Shown here in pieces: positions 62,860 through 64,000 of a stretch of DNA of 64,000 nt. Under the pieces are notes generated by a model. It was not told the origin of the DNA, made no database searches, and saw nothing but the letters and a program-made list of their open reading frames with translations. This stretch comes from Clostridia bacterium. Its GTDB lineage: Bacteria > Bacillota_A > Clostridia > TANB77 > CAG-508. The stretch covers positions 119,502 through 183,501 of the forward strand of contig JAFVGB010000010.1 of NCBI GenBank assembly GCA_017475185.1, read 5' to 3'. Every line of letters begins with the position of its first letter. Within the stretch, counting starts at the first letter, position 1. A program made the translations under genes and the position numbers.

Positions 62860-63948
62860 ATGGAAATAACAAGACCAGCATGGTTAGAAATTAATTTAAA
62901 CAATTTACAATATAATATTGATCAAATTCAAAATAAGGTTGGAAAAGATGTTAAATTAATGCCTGTAATAAAGGCAAGTGGATATGGAACATATATTAAT
63001 CAAAGGATAGATATTATAAATCAATTTGATATCGTAGCAGTTGCAAATGTAGATGAAGGCGTGTATTTAAGAAAAATAGGCTATGAAAAAGAAATATTTG
63101 TTTTAAATCAGCCTTATGAAAGTGAAATAGAAAAAATAATTAAGTATAATATTGTGGTAGGAATTAGTTCATATGGATTTGCAGAAAAACTAGCAGAAAC
63201 AAACGAGAACATAACAGTTCATGTTGAAATAGGAACCGGAATGGGAAGAACAGGAGTACATCCATATAAAATAGAAAAATATTTAAATAGTTTAGCTCCT
63301 AATATTAAAGTTGAAGGTATATATACTCATTTTTCATCAGCAGATATAGATGATGAATATTCAAAAAAACAGCTAGAGTCTTTTAAATTAGCAGTATCTA
63401 AGGCAAAAGAAATATTAGGAGAGATAAAATATATTCATGCTGCTGCCTCAAATGCTTTATTAAATTATCCAGATGCAAGATTTAACTTAGTAAGACCAGG
63501 AATTATTTTATATGGTTATGCAGGAGCAGATGATACTTTTGAAAAGATAGATTTAAAACCTATTGCGGAACTAAAAGCTAAAGTAATCTTTTTGAAAGAT
63601 GTTCCTGAAGGTACAAGTATAGGATATAGTAGAAGTTATATAACAACTAGAGAAACAAAAGTTGCTAATGTTCCTATTGGTTATGCAGATGGATTTAGAA
63701 GAGATTTTTCAAATGGTTGGGAAGTATTAATTAGAGGAAAGAAGGCACCAATTATTGGAAAAGTATGTATGGATAGTTTTATGGTTGATGTTACAGATAT
63801 AGAAGATGTACAAGTTGGAGATGAAGTAATTATTTGGGATAATAAGAACATTACTTTAGAAGAGTTAGCAAATAAATGCAATACAATAAATTACGAAATA
63901 TTATGTACGATTGGAGATAGAGTTCCAAGAAAATTTGTTAAAGAATAA
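62860..63948 (+). CDS. alr: Alanine racemase
   Basis: A PLP enzyme making D-alanine for peptidoglycan. The 362 residues have the PLP lysine in VIKASGYG (Lys38; the usual form is KANAYG), an N-terminal PLP barrel, the catalytic Tyr near 255 in GTSIGYSRSY, and the C-terminal VCMDSFMVDVTDI block. The A-S-G substitution after the Lys is slightly unusual but the lysine is present. The ATG follows AGGAGATG. It ends in a strong terminator at the window edge. Confidence 0.93.
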   Translation: MEITRPAWLEINLNNLQYNIDQIQNKVGKDVKLMPVIKASGYGTYINQRIDIINQFDIVAVANVDEGVYLRKIGYEKEIFVLNQPYESEIEKIIKYNIVVGISSYGFAEKLAETNENITVHVEIGTGMGRTGVHPYKIEKYLNSLAPNIKVEGIYTHFSSADIDDEYSKKQLESFKLAVSKAKEILGEIKYIHAAASNALLNYPDARFNLVRPGIILYGYAGADDTFEKIDLKPIAELKAKVIFLKDVPEGTSIGYSRSYITTRETKVANVPIGYADGFRRDFSNGWEVLIRGKKAPIIGKVCMDSFMVDVTDIEDVQVGDEVIIWDNKNITLEELANKCNTINYEILCTIGDRVPRKFVKE

Positions 63949-63964
63949 GTCAAATTTAATAAAA

Positions 63965-63993
63965 AAGAAGCTATTGAAAAATAGCTTCTTTTT
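63965..63993 (+). terminator. Intrinsic terminator after alr
   Basis: AAGAAGCTATT (63965-63975) pairs with AATAGCTTCTT (63980-63990), followed by a T run. Confidence 0.88.
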
Positions 63994-64000
63994 GGTGCCT

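Overview
ORGANISM. The window is very AT-rich. Nearly all genes lie on the + strand, Shine-Dalgarno sites are strong (AGGAGG/AAAGGAG), promoters are TTGACA/TATAAT-like, intrinsic hairpin terminators are frequent, and a T-box leader precedes glycyl-tRNA synthetase. TGA is used as a normal stop, so this is not a Mollicutes code-4 genome. Sporulation-type genes (spoIIP, spoVS, ytfJ/gerW, a dacF-like carboxypeptidase), a class B sortase, pyruvate phosphate dikinase and a dockerin protein point to an anaerobic Clostridia-type Firmicute, probably an uncultured gut lineage. That assignment is inference from gene content. || LAYOUT. 1-2.7 kb: isoprenoid/phospholipid cluster (polyprenyl synthase end, uppS, cdsA, and an rseP-type protease that lacks its PDZ domain; dxr is absent from its usual place). 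2.8-12.2 kb: MFS transporter, recJ, bifunctional rel, metallo-hydrolase, spoIIP, pgi and a membrane-anchored protein. 12.2-17.6 kb: T-box-controlled glyS, an unknown gene, ppdK. 17.7-23.8 kb: secreted dockerin/SH3 glucosaminidase, its membrane-anchored adhesin-like neighbour, and a MATE transporter fused to a cytidylate-kinase-like domain behind a structured leader. 23.85-26.1 kb: tRNA-Thr(CGU) followed by three unknown, accessory-looking genes. 26.2-36.2 kb: phosphodiester glycosidase, ftsY, UPF0182, pgsA, ligA, a CmpB-family membrane protein, a DUF4116 protein. 36.3-43.5 kb: rqcH (minus strand), a frameshifted phosphate permease, trxB-trxA, a second CmpB paralogue, a lipase-like protein, a flippase-like protein. 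43.6-49.1 kb: an orphan RNA-polymerase alpha-CTD-like protein behind a structured leader, an MBL hydrolase, dacF, vanW, a PH-domain protein, sortase B. 49.3-57.5 kb: rny-ymdB-spoVS, oppA-like protein, recA-recX, scpA (no scpB beside it), DUF2953-ytfJ. 57.6-64 kb: PflX-like radical SAM enzyme, acyl-ACP thioesterase, two-component system, a frameshifted DUF3006 gene, ComEC-like MBL protein, alanine racemase. || HOW IT FITS TOGETHER. Most of the window is housekeeping: envelope lipid and peptidoglycan precursors, DNA repair, RNA decay, stringent response, thiol redox and glycolysis. The most unusual signal is that two otherwise well-conserved genes (PiT permease and DUF3006) are each broken by one extra C at the identical 8-mer AACTCGGT. 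Both breaks put a CGG codon in frame. By eye I found CGG in frame nowhere else except in two foreign-looking genes. Other points worth a second look are two unidentified structured leaders, the MATE-kinase fusion, the free-standing alpha-CTD protein, dispersed GGACGG-type repeats, a dockerin on a peptidoglycan hydrolase, and a local codon-usage island inside dacF. No CRISPR array, prophage, insertion sequence or rRNA was seen.
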